The notes below the pieces were generated by a model that was not told the origin of the DNA, did no database searches, and was given only the letters and a program-made list of their open reading frames with translations. This document shows, piece after piece, positions 44,920 to 54,400 of a DNA stretch of 64,000 nucleotides. The DNA comes from Chloroflexota bacterium (GTDB lineage Bacteria; Chloroflexota; Anaerolineae; CG2-30-64-16), in contig JAPLHB010000102.1 in NCBI GenBank assembly GCA_026389845.1, positions 1 through 64,000 of the forward strand, given 5' to 3'. Positions within the stretch are counted from its first letter, which is position 1. Each line of letters begins with the position of its first letter. A program made the translations under genes and the position numbers.

Positions 44920-46290
44920 ATGATGACACAAACACTTAGCACAAGCACCGTTTCACCCGTCGAAGCCCTCTCTCAGGTCAGGGGCGAGCCGACCTGGATG
45001 CTCGATTTGCGGTTGAAGGCGTGGCGGTTTTACGAAGAAATGCCCTGGCCCACGGGCAATGAAGAGACGTGGCGCCGAACGAAGCTGACCGGCTTCAAAC
45101 TGGAGGATTACGTACCTTTCGCCGGAGGAACTGAAGTAGAGCCTGTGCGCAGCCTCCTTTCAGGATCAGGCGGTCAACCCGCTAAAGCCTCTACTCCAGA
45201 CCGTTTCGCGATCCTGCCGGCCGAGGTCGAGAAGAGCCTATCCGAGATCGAAAGCGTCGGTGATCTGGCAATCGTGGACGGGTTGACGGTTCGATACAGC
45301 CTGGACCCGGCCCTGGCAGCCCGCGGCGTGATCTTCACCGACCTGGACACCGCCTGCCGCACCTACCCGGAGTTGGTGCAGAAGCATTTCAACAGCGCCG
45401 TCGCCACCGACGAAAACAAGTTCAGCGCGCTGCACTATGCGCTCTGGAACAGCGGCACGTTTGTTTATGTGCCCCGCAATGTGACCGTTGACAAGCCGCT
45501 CCAGGCCGTCATCGGCCAGAGCGCGGGCAAGCTGGCGGGGATGCACCACACGCTGGTCGTCACCGAAGAAGGCGCGGCGGTCACGCTGGTGGAGGACTTC
45601 GTGGGCGCGGACGGCGGCATGACCAACAGCGTCGTCGAGTTGTTGCCCGGCGTCAACAGCCAGGTGCACTATCTGCACCTGCAAAACCTGGCCGACACCG
45701 CGTGGAACTTCAGCACGCAGCGGATGCTGCTCACCCGCGATAGCCTGCTGCGCTACTTCATCGGCTCGTGGGGCAGCCGGTTGAGCAAGAACTGGATCAA
45801 CATGGAGCTAAACGGGCCAGGCAGTCACGGCGAGTTGCTGGGGCTTTACTTCCCCGGCGGCCGGCAGCATCTCGACCACCACACGAACCAGTTGCACAAA
45901 TCGCCGCACGCCACCAGCGACCTGCTCTTCAAGGGCGCGCTCAAGGATCGGGCGCGGTCGGTCTACCAGGGCTACGTCAAGGTCTACCCGCAGGCGCAGA
46001 AGACCAACGCCTACCAGGCCAACCGCAACCTGATGTTGAGCAAAACGGCCCGCGCCGACAGCATCCCCGGTCTGGAGATCGAAGCCGACGACGTCCGCTG
46101 CACCCACGGCGCCACCGCGGGCCAGATTCCCGAAGAGTACATCTTCTATCTGATGGCCCGCGGCATTGACCGCGGCAACGCCGAGCGCATGATCGTCCAG
46201 GGCTTCTTGGAGGAAGTGATTGACCGGATCCCGGTGGAAGGAGTGCGGAGCAAGTTGGAGACGGAGATCGCGCGGAAGTTGGGGTTGTAG
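44920..46290 (+). CDS. sufD: Fe-S cluster assembly protein SufD
   Basis: WRRTKLTGFKLEDY, NSGTFVYVPRNVTVDKPLQAVIGQ, DDVRCTHGATAGQI. Confidence 0.94.
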   Translation: MMTQTLSTSTVSPVEALSQVRGEPTWMLDLRLKAWRFYEEMPWPTGNEETWRRTKLTGFKLEDYVPFAGGTEVEPVRSLLSGSGGQPAKASTPDRFAILPAEVEKSLSEIESVGDLAIVDGLTVRYSLDPALAARGVIFTDLDTACRTYPELVQKHFNSAVATDENKFSALHYALWNSGTFVYVPRNVTVDKPLQAVIGQSAGKLAGMHHTLVVTEEGAAVTLVEDFVGADGGMTNSVVELLPGVNSQVHYLHLQNLADTAWNFSTQRMLLTRDSLLRYFIGSWGSRLSKNWINMELNGPGSHGELLGLYFPGGRQHLDHHTNQLHKSPHATSDLLFKGALKDRARSVYQGYVKVYPQAQKTNAYQANRNLMLSKTARADSIPGLEIEADDVRCTHGATAGQIPEEYIFYLMARGIDRGNAERMIVQGFLEEVIDRIPVEGVRSKLETEIARKLGL

Positions 46291-46366
46291 GGATTAGGGA
46301 TTAGGGATTAGGGATTAGGGATTAGGGACTAGGAGCCAGTTACCTAGTCCCTAGTCCCTAGTCCCC
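46288..46366 (+). repeat. Stop-anchored 7-bp array/hairpin: (TAGGGAT)5-TAGGGAC-TAGGAGC-CAGTTAC-(CTAGTCC)3
   Basis: Starts at the sufD TAG stop; all units in register. Confidence 0.96.
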
Positions 46367-46421
46367 CCTCTTTGCATACCCACCCCATTCGCGCTATACT
46401 TCCCGCCGCGAAAGGCCATCC

Positions 46422-46802
46422 ATGGATCGCCAATCTCAAATAGACTTCATCCTGGATCACTACGAAAACCCGCGGCACTACGGCGCGTTAGCAGATGCCT
46501 CGGCGACCGCCCAGGGCGTCAACCCAGGCTGCGGCGACGTGGTGACGATCTACCTGAAGGCCGACGGCGGCGGCCGGATCGCGGCGATCTCGTTTGAAGG
46601 TGAAGGCTGCACCATCAGCCAGGCGGGCGCGTCCATCGTGACCGAGATGTTCACCGGCAAGACGTTAGCTGACGTGGAAAACACGTCGGCTGAGGCAATC
46701 CTGGACTTGCTAGGGCGAGAGATCGCGGCTACACGGCTCAAATGCGCGACGTTGGGGTTGAATACAACGAAAGAGGCAGTGAGACGGCTGCGGAACGGTT
46801 GA
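46422..46802 (+). CDS. sufU: SufU-like Fe-S scaffold, first copy
   Basis: HYENPRHYGAL, NPGCGDVVTIYL, GCTISQAGASIV, KCATLGL. Confidence 0.9.
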   Translation: MDRQSQIDFILDHYENPRHYGALADASATAQGVNPGCGDVVTIYLKADGGGRIAAISFEGEGCTISQAGASIVTEMFTGKTLADVENTSAEAILDLLGREIAATRLKCATLGLNTTKEAVRRLRNG

Positions 46803-46854
46803 TCGTTGGGCTATGGCTGGCATTGGATCAAGTCAGCAAGCAGGGAGGCACATT

Positions 46855-47172
46855 ATGACCTGGGCCGTTGTTAGAGGTCAATACAAAGGCGGCATGATCA
46901 AACCGTTAGAAAAGATGCTTGGGCGAGATGGGGCAGAAGTTTTGATTCTTTTCCCGGAGTACCCTGCTCGGGTTGAAGCCCCCGGCGCGTGGGAACAGAT
47001 CGAGCAAGCCATCGCCAGGGAAATGCCCGACCTCGCTACCATGTCGGCCGAAGCACGGCAGACCGAGTTCGATCGGCTATCGGAGAAAGCCGCTGAGAAC
47101 ATGCCGTATCGAACGCTAGAAGAGTTCGAGCAGGCCATGCGAGGCGACGACTATGGTCTTGTTAGATACTAA
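46855..47172 (+). CDS. Putative antitoxin upstream of a PIN toxin
   Basis: 105 aa; overlaps the PIN ORF by 20 nt. Confidence 0.55.
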   Translation: MTWAVVRGQYKGGMIKPLEKMLGRDGAEVLILFPEYPARVEAPGAWEQIEQAIAREMPDLATMSAEARQTEFDRLSEKAAENMPYRTLEEFEQAMRGDDYGLVRY

Positions 47173-47608
47173 CATCTTCGTCATTGACCGCTTCTTCCCG
47201 CGAGACGAGAATTATGCGACAAACCGGGCTTTCCTCATCCGGTCGCGGAAGATAGACTGCGGTTTTTCGATCTTCTCCCTGTTCGAATTGTGCGGGATAG
47301 CCTCGTTCAACCTGTCACCAGTAGAACTCAGACGCTGGAGCTATGACTTCCGTAGAATTTATGGGGTCAAAGTTCTGGAGCCGCTGGGGTTATCCAAGAC
47401 ATCCGCCGCGGAGTGGTTCGCGCATTTCAGCCGAAGTATGTTCAACCTGTTCGAGCGCAAAATGTCTTGGGGCGACGCCGTCCTTCTCCAGACGGCGGAA
47501 GACTACGACGCAGAAACTATCCTGACCTGGAACAAGAAACACTTCGAGGGGCGGACCGCCATCAAAATACTCACTCCCGCTGAATACTTGAGCGAGCATG
47601 GGACTTGA
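47153..47608 (+). CDS. PIN-domain ribonuclease toxin (VapC-like)
   Basis: MVLLDTNIFVIDRF...SWGDAVLLQTAEDYDAETILTWNKKHFEG. Confidence 0.85.
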   Translation: MVLLDTNIFVIDRFFPRDENYATNRAFLIRSRKIDCGFSIFSLFELCGIASFNLSPVELRRWSYDFRRIYGVKVLEPLGLSKTSAAEWFAHFSRSMFNLFERKMSWGDAVLLQTAEDYDAETILTWNKKHFEGRTAIKILTPAEYLSEHGT

Positions 47609-47739
47609 TGGAGATCGAAGCGGCCCGCCAGACGTTGCTACCGTTTATCGGCGGAATATCGGCGCAATAACGTCGGACATCTGCGCCAGGGTTTCGCAAT
47701 CCGCAATCTGAAATCTACAATCTGCCATGAGGTGCGGTC

Positions 47740-49002
47740 ATGCCCACAGCAACCATGACCCCAATACCCAATACCCAATACCTGGACGTTACCGCCATTC
47801 GCGCCGACTTCCCGATCTTGCGCCGCCGCATCCACGACGTACCGCTGGTCTACCTGGACAACGCGGCCACCTCGCAGAAGCCGCAGAGCGTCATTGATGC
47901 GCAGACGCGGTACTACGAGGAGACCAACGCCAACGTCCACCGCGGGGTACACACACTCAGCGAGGAAGCGACGGCCCAATACGAGGGCGCGCGGGCGAAG
48001 GTGTCCAACTTCATCGGCGCGTGCTGCCCCAAGGAAGTGATCTGGACGCGCAACGCCACCGAGGCACTCAACCTGGTGGCGTATAGCTGGGGTCGCGCCA
48101 ACCTCAAGCGGGGCGACCGCGTCCTGCTCACCGAGATGGAGCATCACTCGAACCTGGTGCCGTGGCAGATTCTCTCGGCCGAGCTGAGCTTCGAGATCGC
48201 GTACGTGCGCGTGGCCGACGACGGCACGCTCATTCTGGACGATCTGCCCAAGCTGCTGACCTCACGCACCAAGCTCTTCTCTTTTACGGCCATGTCGAAC
48301 GTGGTCGGCACGGTCAATCCGGTGAAGGAGTTGACCGCCGCCGCGCACAAGGTGGGCGCAAAAGTGCTGGTGGACGGCGCGCAGAGCGTCCCGCACATGC
48401 CGGTGAACGTGCAGGAGCTGGACATTGACTTCATGGCGTTCTCCGGCCACAAGATGCTCGGCCCGACCGGCATCGGCGCGCTGTGGGGACGCCGCGAGCT
48501 GCTCAACGCGATGCCGCCGTTCATGGGCGGCGGCGACATGATCCGCGAGGTGCACCTGAGCGGGTTCAAGCCGAGCGAGTTACCGTGGAAGTTCGAGGCG
48601 GGCACCCCGGCCATCGCGCAGGCCATCGGCCTCGGCGCGGCCGTGGACTACCTGTCAAACGTCGGCATGGAGGCGATCCACCAGGCCGAGCGTGAGCTGA
48701 CCGCCTATGCCATGCAGCGCCTGCCCGAAGTCAAAGGGCTGCGCATCCTGGGGCCGGCGGCTGAAAAGCGCGGAGGGCTGGTCGCCTTCACGCTGGAGGC
48801 CGCGCACCCACACGACATCGCCGCGGTGCTGGACGGCTTCGGCATCGCCATCCGTGCGGGCCATCACTGCGCCCAGCCGCTCCACGAACGCTACCGCATC
48901 CCTGCCAGCGCCCGTGCCAGTTTCTACCTGTATAACACGAAGGAAGAAGTGGATTTGCTGGTAAAAGGGCTACACAAAGTGGTGGAGATGTTCACGTTTT
49001 AA
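47740..49002 (+). CDS. sufS: Cysteine desulfurase SufS
   Basis: YLDNAATSQKP, EMEHHSNLVPWQ, FSGHKMLGPTGIGALWG, RAGHHCAQPL. Confidence 0.95.
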   Translation: MPTATMTPIPNTQYLDVTAIRADFPILRRRIHDVPLVYLDNAATSQKPQSVIDAQTRYYEETNANVHRGVHTLSEEATAQYEGARAKVSNFIGACCPKEVIWTRNATEALNLVAYSWGRANLKRGDRVLLTEMEHHSNLVPWQILSAELSFEIAYVRVADDGTLILDDLPKLLTSRTKLFSFTAMSNVVGTVNPVKELTAAAHKVGAKVLVDGAQSVPHMPVNVQELDIDFMAFSGHKMLGPTGIGALWGRRELLNAMPPFMGGGDMIREVHLSGFKPSELPWKFEAGTPAIAQAIGLGAAVDYLSNVGMEAIHQAERELTAYAMQRLPEVKGLRILGPAAEKRGGLVAFTLEAAHPHDIAAVLDGFGIAIRAGHHCAQPLHERYRIPASARASFYLYNTKEEVDLLVKGLHKVVEMFTF

Positions 49003-49062
49003 GAAACCAGGGGTTGAAACCGCCTGTCTGAAACCGAGAAGCGGCCTCAGCCGCTGCGGGTA

Positions 49063-49083
49063 GGCCCTGCGGGGCCTTTTCAT
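49063..49083 (+). terminator. Possible intrinsic terminator/attenuator hairpin (GGCCCTGCGGGGCCTTTT)
   Basis: Short GC stem plus T4, 60 bp after sufS; could be part of a repeat. Confidence 0.4.
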
Positions 49084-49131
49084 CTTGAGCCGGTCGGATT
49101 CCATCCACCGGGCTCCCGCGCGAGACAGATC

Positions 49132-49506
49132 ATGGACCTATACGCCGAAGAAATCCTCGATCACTACAAACATCCGCGCCACTTCGGGCATCTCGATGAC
49201 CCGAGCCTGGTCTATCACGACCGCAACCCGCTGTGCGGCGACGAGATCACGCTGGAGTTGAAGATCGAGGACAACAAGATCGCCGACGTGGCCTTCACCG
49301 GTCATGGCTGCGCGGTCAGCCGCGCGGCCGCCTCGATGATGTCCGAAGAGATCATCGGCAAGTCGCTGGACGAGCTGCGGGGCTGGGACAAGGAAAATAT
49401 CACCGACCTGCTCGGCATCGAAGTCGGCCCCGTGCGGATCAAGTGCGCCCTCCTGCCGCTAAAGGCGCTGAAGGCGGCGGTGTGGGGGTTGGCCGACGAC
49501 GAATGA
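49132..49506 (+). CDS. sufU: SufU-like Fe-S scaffold, second copy
   Basis: HYKHPRHFGHL, NPLCGDEITLEL, GCAVSRAAASMM, KCALLPL. Confidence 0.92.
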   Translation: MDLYAEEILDHYKHPRHFGHLDDPSLVYHDRNPLCGDEITLELKIEDNKIADVAFTGHGCAVSRAAASMMSEEIIGKSLDELRGWDKENITDLLGIEVGPVRIKCALLPLKALKAAVWGLADDE

Positions 49507-49566
49507 CCAACGACGAAGGACGAACGACAAATGCGCTCGTCTTGGGTCTTTCGTCCTTCGTCCCAG
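49504..49566 (+). repeat. Stop-anchored 7-bp-unit hairpin, 9 units
   Basis: TGACCAA CGACGAA GGACGAA CGACAAA TGCGCTC GTCTTGG GTCTTTC GTCCTTC GTCCCAG. Confidence 0.93.
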
Positions 49567-49574
49567 GAGAAAAA

Positions 49575-49883
49575 ATGTCTGAGTTCATAAAAGTCGCCTG
49601 CGTCACCGACATCCCCCCCGGCGCAAGGAAGATCGTCGAGGTGGACGGCGTCGAGGTGGTGCTGGTCAACCTGGATGGGAAGTTTTACGCCATCGAAGAC
49701 GTCTGCACCCATGACGGCGGGCCGCTGGGCGAGGGAAAGCTGGATGGGCACGCGCTGATCTGTCCGCGACACGGCGCGCAATTCGACGTGCGCACCGGCG
49801 CGGCGCTCAAGATGCCCGCGGTAGACCCCGCGCCGACCTACGAGGTTAAGGTCGAGGGCGAGGATATCCTGATCGCGGCCTGA
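49575..49883 (+). CDS. Rieske-type [2Fe-2S] ferredoxin subunit
   Basis: CTHDGGPLGEG...CPRHGAQFDV (CxH...CxxH). Confidence 0.93.
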   Translation: MSEFIKVACVTDIPPGARKIVEVDGVEVVLVNLDGKFYAIEDVCTHDGGPLGEGKLDGHALICPRHGAQFDVRTGAALKMPAVDPAPTYEVKVEGEDILIAA

Positions 49884-49902
49884 AGCAGCAGCTCCACATA
49901 AG

Positions 49903-49979
49903 GTCATTCTGAGCGGGTTGACCCCTGAACCTCCGCGACGGCGAGAATCCAGCGAAGAATCCGTCACGGCGTACTGAAA
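49903..49979. repeat. Partial CTGAGCGGGTT-family repeat
   Basis: GGTCATTCTGAGCGGGTTGACCCC...GCGACGGCGAGAATCCAGCGAAGAATC. Confidence 0.75.
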
Positions 49980-49992
49980 AGTGAGAAGAGAA

Positions 49993-50400
49993 ATGTCGCT
50001 ATTGAACCGGCTCATGGGAAAAGAAGACGAAATCAAAACGAAGCCCGCCGCGCCCGCGCCGGACGTCGAGCGCCAGGAGCGTCAGACGCCGGCGCCAAGC
50101 GTCGAGGGCGTGTTCGAAGCGATCCGCAAGAACGTGTTCGACCCGGAAATCGGGCTGAATATCGTAGATTTGGGCTTGGTCTACGACGTTAAAGTCACAG
50201 ACGACAAGGTCGTGGACGTGGATATGACGCTCACCAGCCCCGGCTGCCCGGTTGGCCCGCAGATCATCCGCGGGGTGCAGACCTACGTCCACAACACCTA
50301 CCCCGATCTGGACGCGATCAACGTCCACATCGTCTGGACACCCATGTGGGGGCCGGAACGGATGACGCAGGAAGCGAAGGACCAGTTGGGGTTCTTTTGA
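49993..50400 (+). CDS. sufT: DUF59/MIP18-family protein (SufT-like)
   Basis: VFDPEIGLNIVDLGLVYDVKV, SPGCPVGPQI. Confidence 0.9.
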   Translation: MSLLNRLMGKEDEIKTKPAAPAPDVERQERQTPAPSVEGVFEAIRKNVFDPEIGLNIVDLGLVYDVKVTDDKVVDVDMTLTSPGCPVGPQIIRGVQTYVHNTYPDLDAINVHIVWTPMWGPERMTQEAKDQLGFF

Positions 50401-50467
50401 TAGGGATCAGGGAGCAGGAATCAGGGGTCAGACTGATTCCTGCCTCCTGACTCCTGACTCCTGCGTT
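50398..50467 (+). repeat. Stop-anchored 7-bp-unit hairpin, 10 units
   Basis: TGATAGG GATCAGG GAGCAGG AATCAGG GGTCAGA CTGATTC CTGCCTC CTGACTC CTGACTC CTGCGTT. Confidence 0.95.
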
Positions 50468-50476
50468 GGAGGTCCC

Positions 50477-51286
50477 ATGAGCCAACTCAACCTCTTCGGC
50501 GATGATACTCCTGCCCCGTCGAGTCTCCACCTCGGCGCCCAGGGCTTCACCTACCCCTCGTGGGTCGGCCCGTTCTACCCACCCGGCACGCCGTCGAGCG
50601 CGTTCCTGGAGCGGTATGCAGCGCAGTTCGGCACCGTCGAGTTGGACACCACCTTCTACGCCATTCCGCGCGCCAGCACAGTCGCGGGCTGGCGCGAGCG
50701 CACCCCCGAGGGCTTCCAATTCGCGGCCAAGTTCCCCAAGAGCGTCACCCACGAGAAGCTGCTGGCAAACTGCGCCGACGAGACGGCCGCATTCCTGGAC
50801 GCCATAACGCAGCTTGACCGCAGGCTCGGCCCGTTGCTGTTGCAGATGCCGCCGTCGTGGAGCGCCGCGGGCCTGGACGCGCTGACCGCGTACCTGGCCC
50901 ACCTCCCCACCGGCTTCCGCTACGTCCTCGAAGTTCGCCATCAGTCATGGCTGCGCCCCGACACACTTCCGAAGCTATTGACTCTCTTGCAGCGGCAAGG
51001 CGTGGCGCTCTGCCTGGTGCAGCACGCGTGGATGCCCGCGCTCGACGAGACCACCGCGCCCTTCGTCTACATCCGCTGGCTGGGCCGCCGCGAAGACATC
51101 CCCGACGACGACTTCTCCCACGTCCGCATCAACCGCGACGCGCAGCTCGACCGCTGGGCCGAGCAGATCAAAGGCTACCTCAAGGCCGGGCTGACCGTCT
51201 ACGGGTACTTCAACAACCACTACCAGGGGCATTCACCCGCGTCGGTGCGGGCGATGCAGGCGCGGCTCGCGGATGCGAGTGTCTGA
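50477..51286 (+). CDS. DUF72-domain protein
   Basis: LGAQGFTYPSWVGPFYPPGTP, VELDTTFYAIP, FAAKFPKSVTHE, GYFNNHYQGHSPASV. Confidence 0.92.
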   Translation: MSQLNLFGDDTPAPSSLHLGAQGFTYPSWVGPFYPPGTPSSAFLERYAAQFGTVELDTTFYAIPRASTVAGWRERTPEGFQFAAKFPKSVTHEKLLANCADETAAFLDAITQLDRRLGPLLLQMPPSWSAAGLDALTAYLAHLPTGFRYVLEVRHQSWLRPDTLPKLLTLLQRQGVALCLVQHAWMPALDETTAPFVYIRWLGRREDIPDDDFSHVRINRDAQLDRWAEQIKGYLKAGLTVYGYFNNHYQGHSPASVRAMQARLADASV

Positions 51287-51493
51287 CCTGTTGGCAACGT
51301 GCCCTCTCCCGCCATCATCAATTCCTCCATCGCGACATACACCATTCCCTGAGCGCCATGCTGCCGTGTCACCGAACACGAAGCAGAGTGATGCCGCGAA
51401 AGATTGCTCGCCGCTCAATTCCGTGCTAGAATTGCCCTTGCATATGGGGAATAGAGCACATCGCAAACCCACATCACAAAGGAGTGACCCTCC

Positions 51494-54400
51494 ATGTCCG
51501 ACAACTACTGGGACACCTTCCTCCGCGCCGACATCGGTCTGGTGGACCCCGACACCGATGCGATCATCGGCCACGAGGAGGAGCGCCAGGCCCGCAAGCT
51601 GATCATGATTCCTTCCGAGTCCATGGCTCCGCTGGCGGTGCGCCAGGCGCTCGGCTCGGTCTTCAATAACGTGTATGCGGAAGGCTATCCCCCGCTCCGC
51701 ATGACCCGCGAGGACGAGGAGACGATCCTCGACTTCGATCACGAATTGGCCTACTACCGCCGCTATGGCGACCGGCGCTTCTACAAAGGCGTAGACTACG
51801 TCCATTTCGTCGAGACGCTGGCGCAACGCCGCTGCGCGGACACCTTCGCCAACGAGCGCGTGAATTCCGGCGATATTTATGTCAACGTCCAGCCCCTCTC
51901 CGGCGCGGCGGCCAACTTGGCGGTCTACGACACCGTGGTGCAGGCCGGCGACACCGTCATGGGCATGGATCTCTACCAGGGCGGCCACCTGACCCACGGC
52001 TCCGAGTTCAACTTCTCGGGCAAGCGCTACCACGTCATACCCTACGGCGTCAGTAAGACCACGGGCAGGCTGGACTACGACGAGATTCGCGACCTGGCGC
52101 GGCAATACCGGCCCAAGATGCTGATCGCAGGCTTCACGTCGTACACCTGGGCGCCCGACTGGCAGGCGTTCGCGGCCATCGCCCACGAGGTCGGCGCGCT
52201 GCTGCTGGCTGACATCAGCCACCCGGCCGGCATGGTGGCCGCGGGCGCGTTCCCCAGCCCGGTCGGCATCGCAGACGTGATCACCTTCACCACGCACAAG
52301 ACCCTCTGCGGGCCGCGCGGCGCGGTCATCGTGACCAGCGACGAGGAGCTGGCCCGCCGGGTTGACCTGGCCGTTTTCCCCGGCGAGCAGGGCGGCCCGC
52401 ACCCACAGAAGTTCGCCGCAATGTGCGTGATGTTCAAGATCGCCCAGAGCGCGGCGTTCCGGCAGATGATGTTCGGGATCAAGGAAAACGCCGCGGCGTT
52501 GGCCGATGGACTGGTGAAACGCGGCCTGGGACTGGCCTACGGCGGCACCGACAGCCATTTCTGCATGTTGGACCTCAACAGCGTCACCCCCGGTAGGGGC
52601 GATCCCTTGCGGTCGCCCGTGGCAGGGGCGACCGCAAGGGAATCGCCCCTACGCGGCGAACCGGCGGTGCGCATCCTCGACATGGTGGGCATCGTCGCCA
52701 ACAAAAACACCATTCCCGGCGACACGCAGACCGGCCTGGCGATGGGCATCCGCCTGGGCGCGCCCTGGCTCACCCAGCGCGGATTCGGCCCGGCCGAGAT
52801 GGATCAGGTAGCCGGGCTGATCAACAAGACCGTCACCGCCATCCAGCCGTTCAGCTACATCGGCCTATCGGGCGAACTGCCGCGCGGCAAGATAGACCTG
52901 GACACCTTCGAGGAGATCAAGGCAGGCGTGGCCGCGTTGGCCGCGCAGGGCGCGGCGGAGACGGAGGATCAGGGGACGGGGTATCCGCACTATTACGCGC
53001 TCCGCCCCCCGGCCCCCAATCCTGGGGGAGCGACCACCACCCCCCACAGTTGGGGGGAAGGGGGGGCCTTCAAGGCCGCACACGAGAGCGCTATCTTGCT
53101 CGCCCCGCCGGGCGGCCTGGTGCTCGTCACCGGCGAGCGCGCGGAGCCGGCGCTGGCGCAGATCGTCACCTGCGACGTGGCTGGTCTGGCGCCGGGTCGG
53201 ATGCAGAGCGGCTTCATCCTGGATCGGGACGGCGTGCTGCTCGACGACGTGTTCGTGATGCGTCTGCCGCCGGACGAAGGCGGCCGCGACCGCTTCTTCC
53301 TCCGCACCCACACGGAAAATCACGCCCGCGTGATCGCCTGGCTGCGCGGCCTGGGTGACGGCTACACGCTTTTCGACCCCGCAGACCTGTTGGCGAAGGT
53401 TGAAGGCCCGATCATCGTAGAAGACATCTCCCAGCCCCAAACCTCGGAGGTCTTCGTGCCCCTGGTCGTCCATGGCCCGGCCGGCCTCGATATCGTTCAG
53501 GCGGCTCGGCTGTCGGGCGTCTACGTCTTCGCGGGCAGCCACGGCCACGCCGAGCTGGTCGTGCCCGCAGCCCAGGCGCAGATCGTCAGTGAACGGCTGA
53601 TCGCGGCCGGCGCGACGCCAGCCGGCGAGGAGACCTTCCGGGCGCTACGCGCCGACTCCGGTCTGCCCGACTACAGCCAGTTCCGCGGCTTTGGTCTCGG
53701 TTCGGGCCGGCCGACGGGCCTCGATCTCTATCGCAGCGCGGCGCCCTCCCGCTTCGAGCTGCGCAAGCCCTACTTCGTCGGCCAGCAGGTCCTGGCAGAG
53801 GTGCGCAGTTCCTCTCAGTTCCCTCAGTTCCCTGAGTTTCAGTGGATCGAACCCAAGAACGCGCTCCTCAAGCGCACGCCGCTCTACGAATGGCACAAGG
53901 CGCACACCCGGCACGTCATCCCCTTTGCGGGGTGGGAGATGCCCGTCTGGTACACGGGCGTGCTGGACGAGCACAACGCCGTGCGCCGGGCGGCCGGGCT
54001 GTTCGACGTGGCGCACATGGGTGTCTTCGAGGTGAGCGGGCCGCACGCCATCGAGTTCCTCGACCTGGTCTGCACCAACTATCCGCGCTGGTACGCGCCC
54101 GGCGAGAGCTTCTACAGCTATCTGCTCGACCCCGACGGGGTGGTGATTGACGATCTGCTGGTCTACCGCCGCGGTCGCGACCTGTTCCAGATCGTGGTCA
54201 ACGCGTCGAACGCGGACAAGGACTGGGCCTGGCTCAACGCGGTGAACCGCGGCGAAGTGCTGCTCGATCGCGCCCGGTCTGACCTGCGGGTGCTGCGTCC
54301 GGCCACGATTCGCAACCTGAAAGACCCCGCGGCCGGCCCCGACATGCGGGTTGACCTGGCGCTGCAAGGCCCCGCATCGCTGCCCATCCTGCAAAGCCTG

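Noticed and set aside
46288-46366. CRISPR array or telomere-like repeat
   Set aside because: Units are 7 bp with no spacers, anchored at a stop codon with an inverted arm; no cas genes in the window.
52593-52652. SHMT gene interpreted as a disrupted pseudogene
   Set aside because: The palindromic insertion is 60 nt, keeps frame, and catalytic motifs on both sides are intact.
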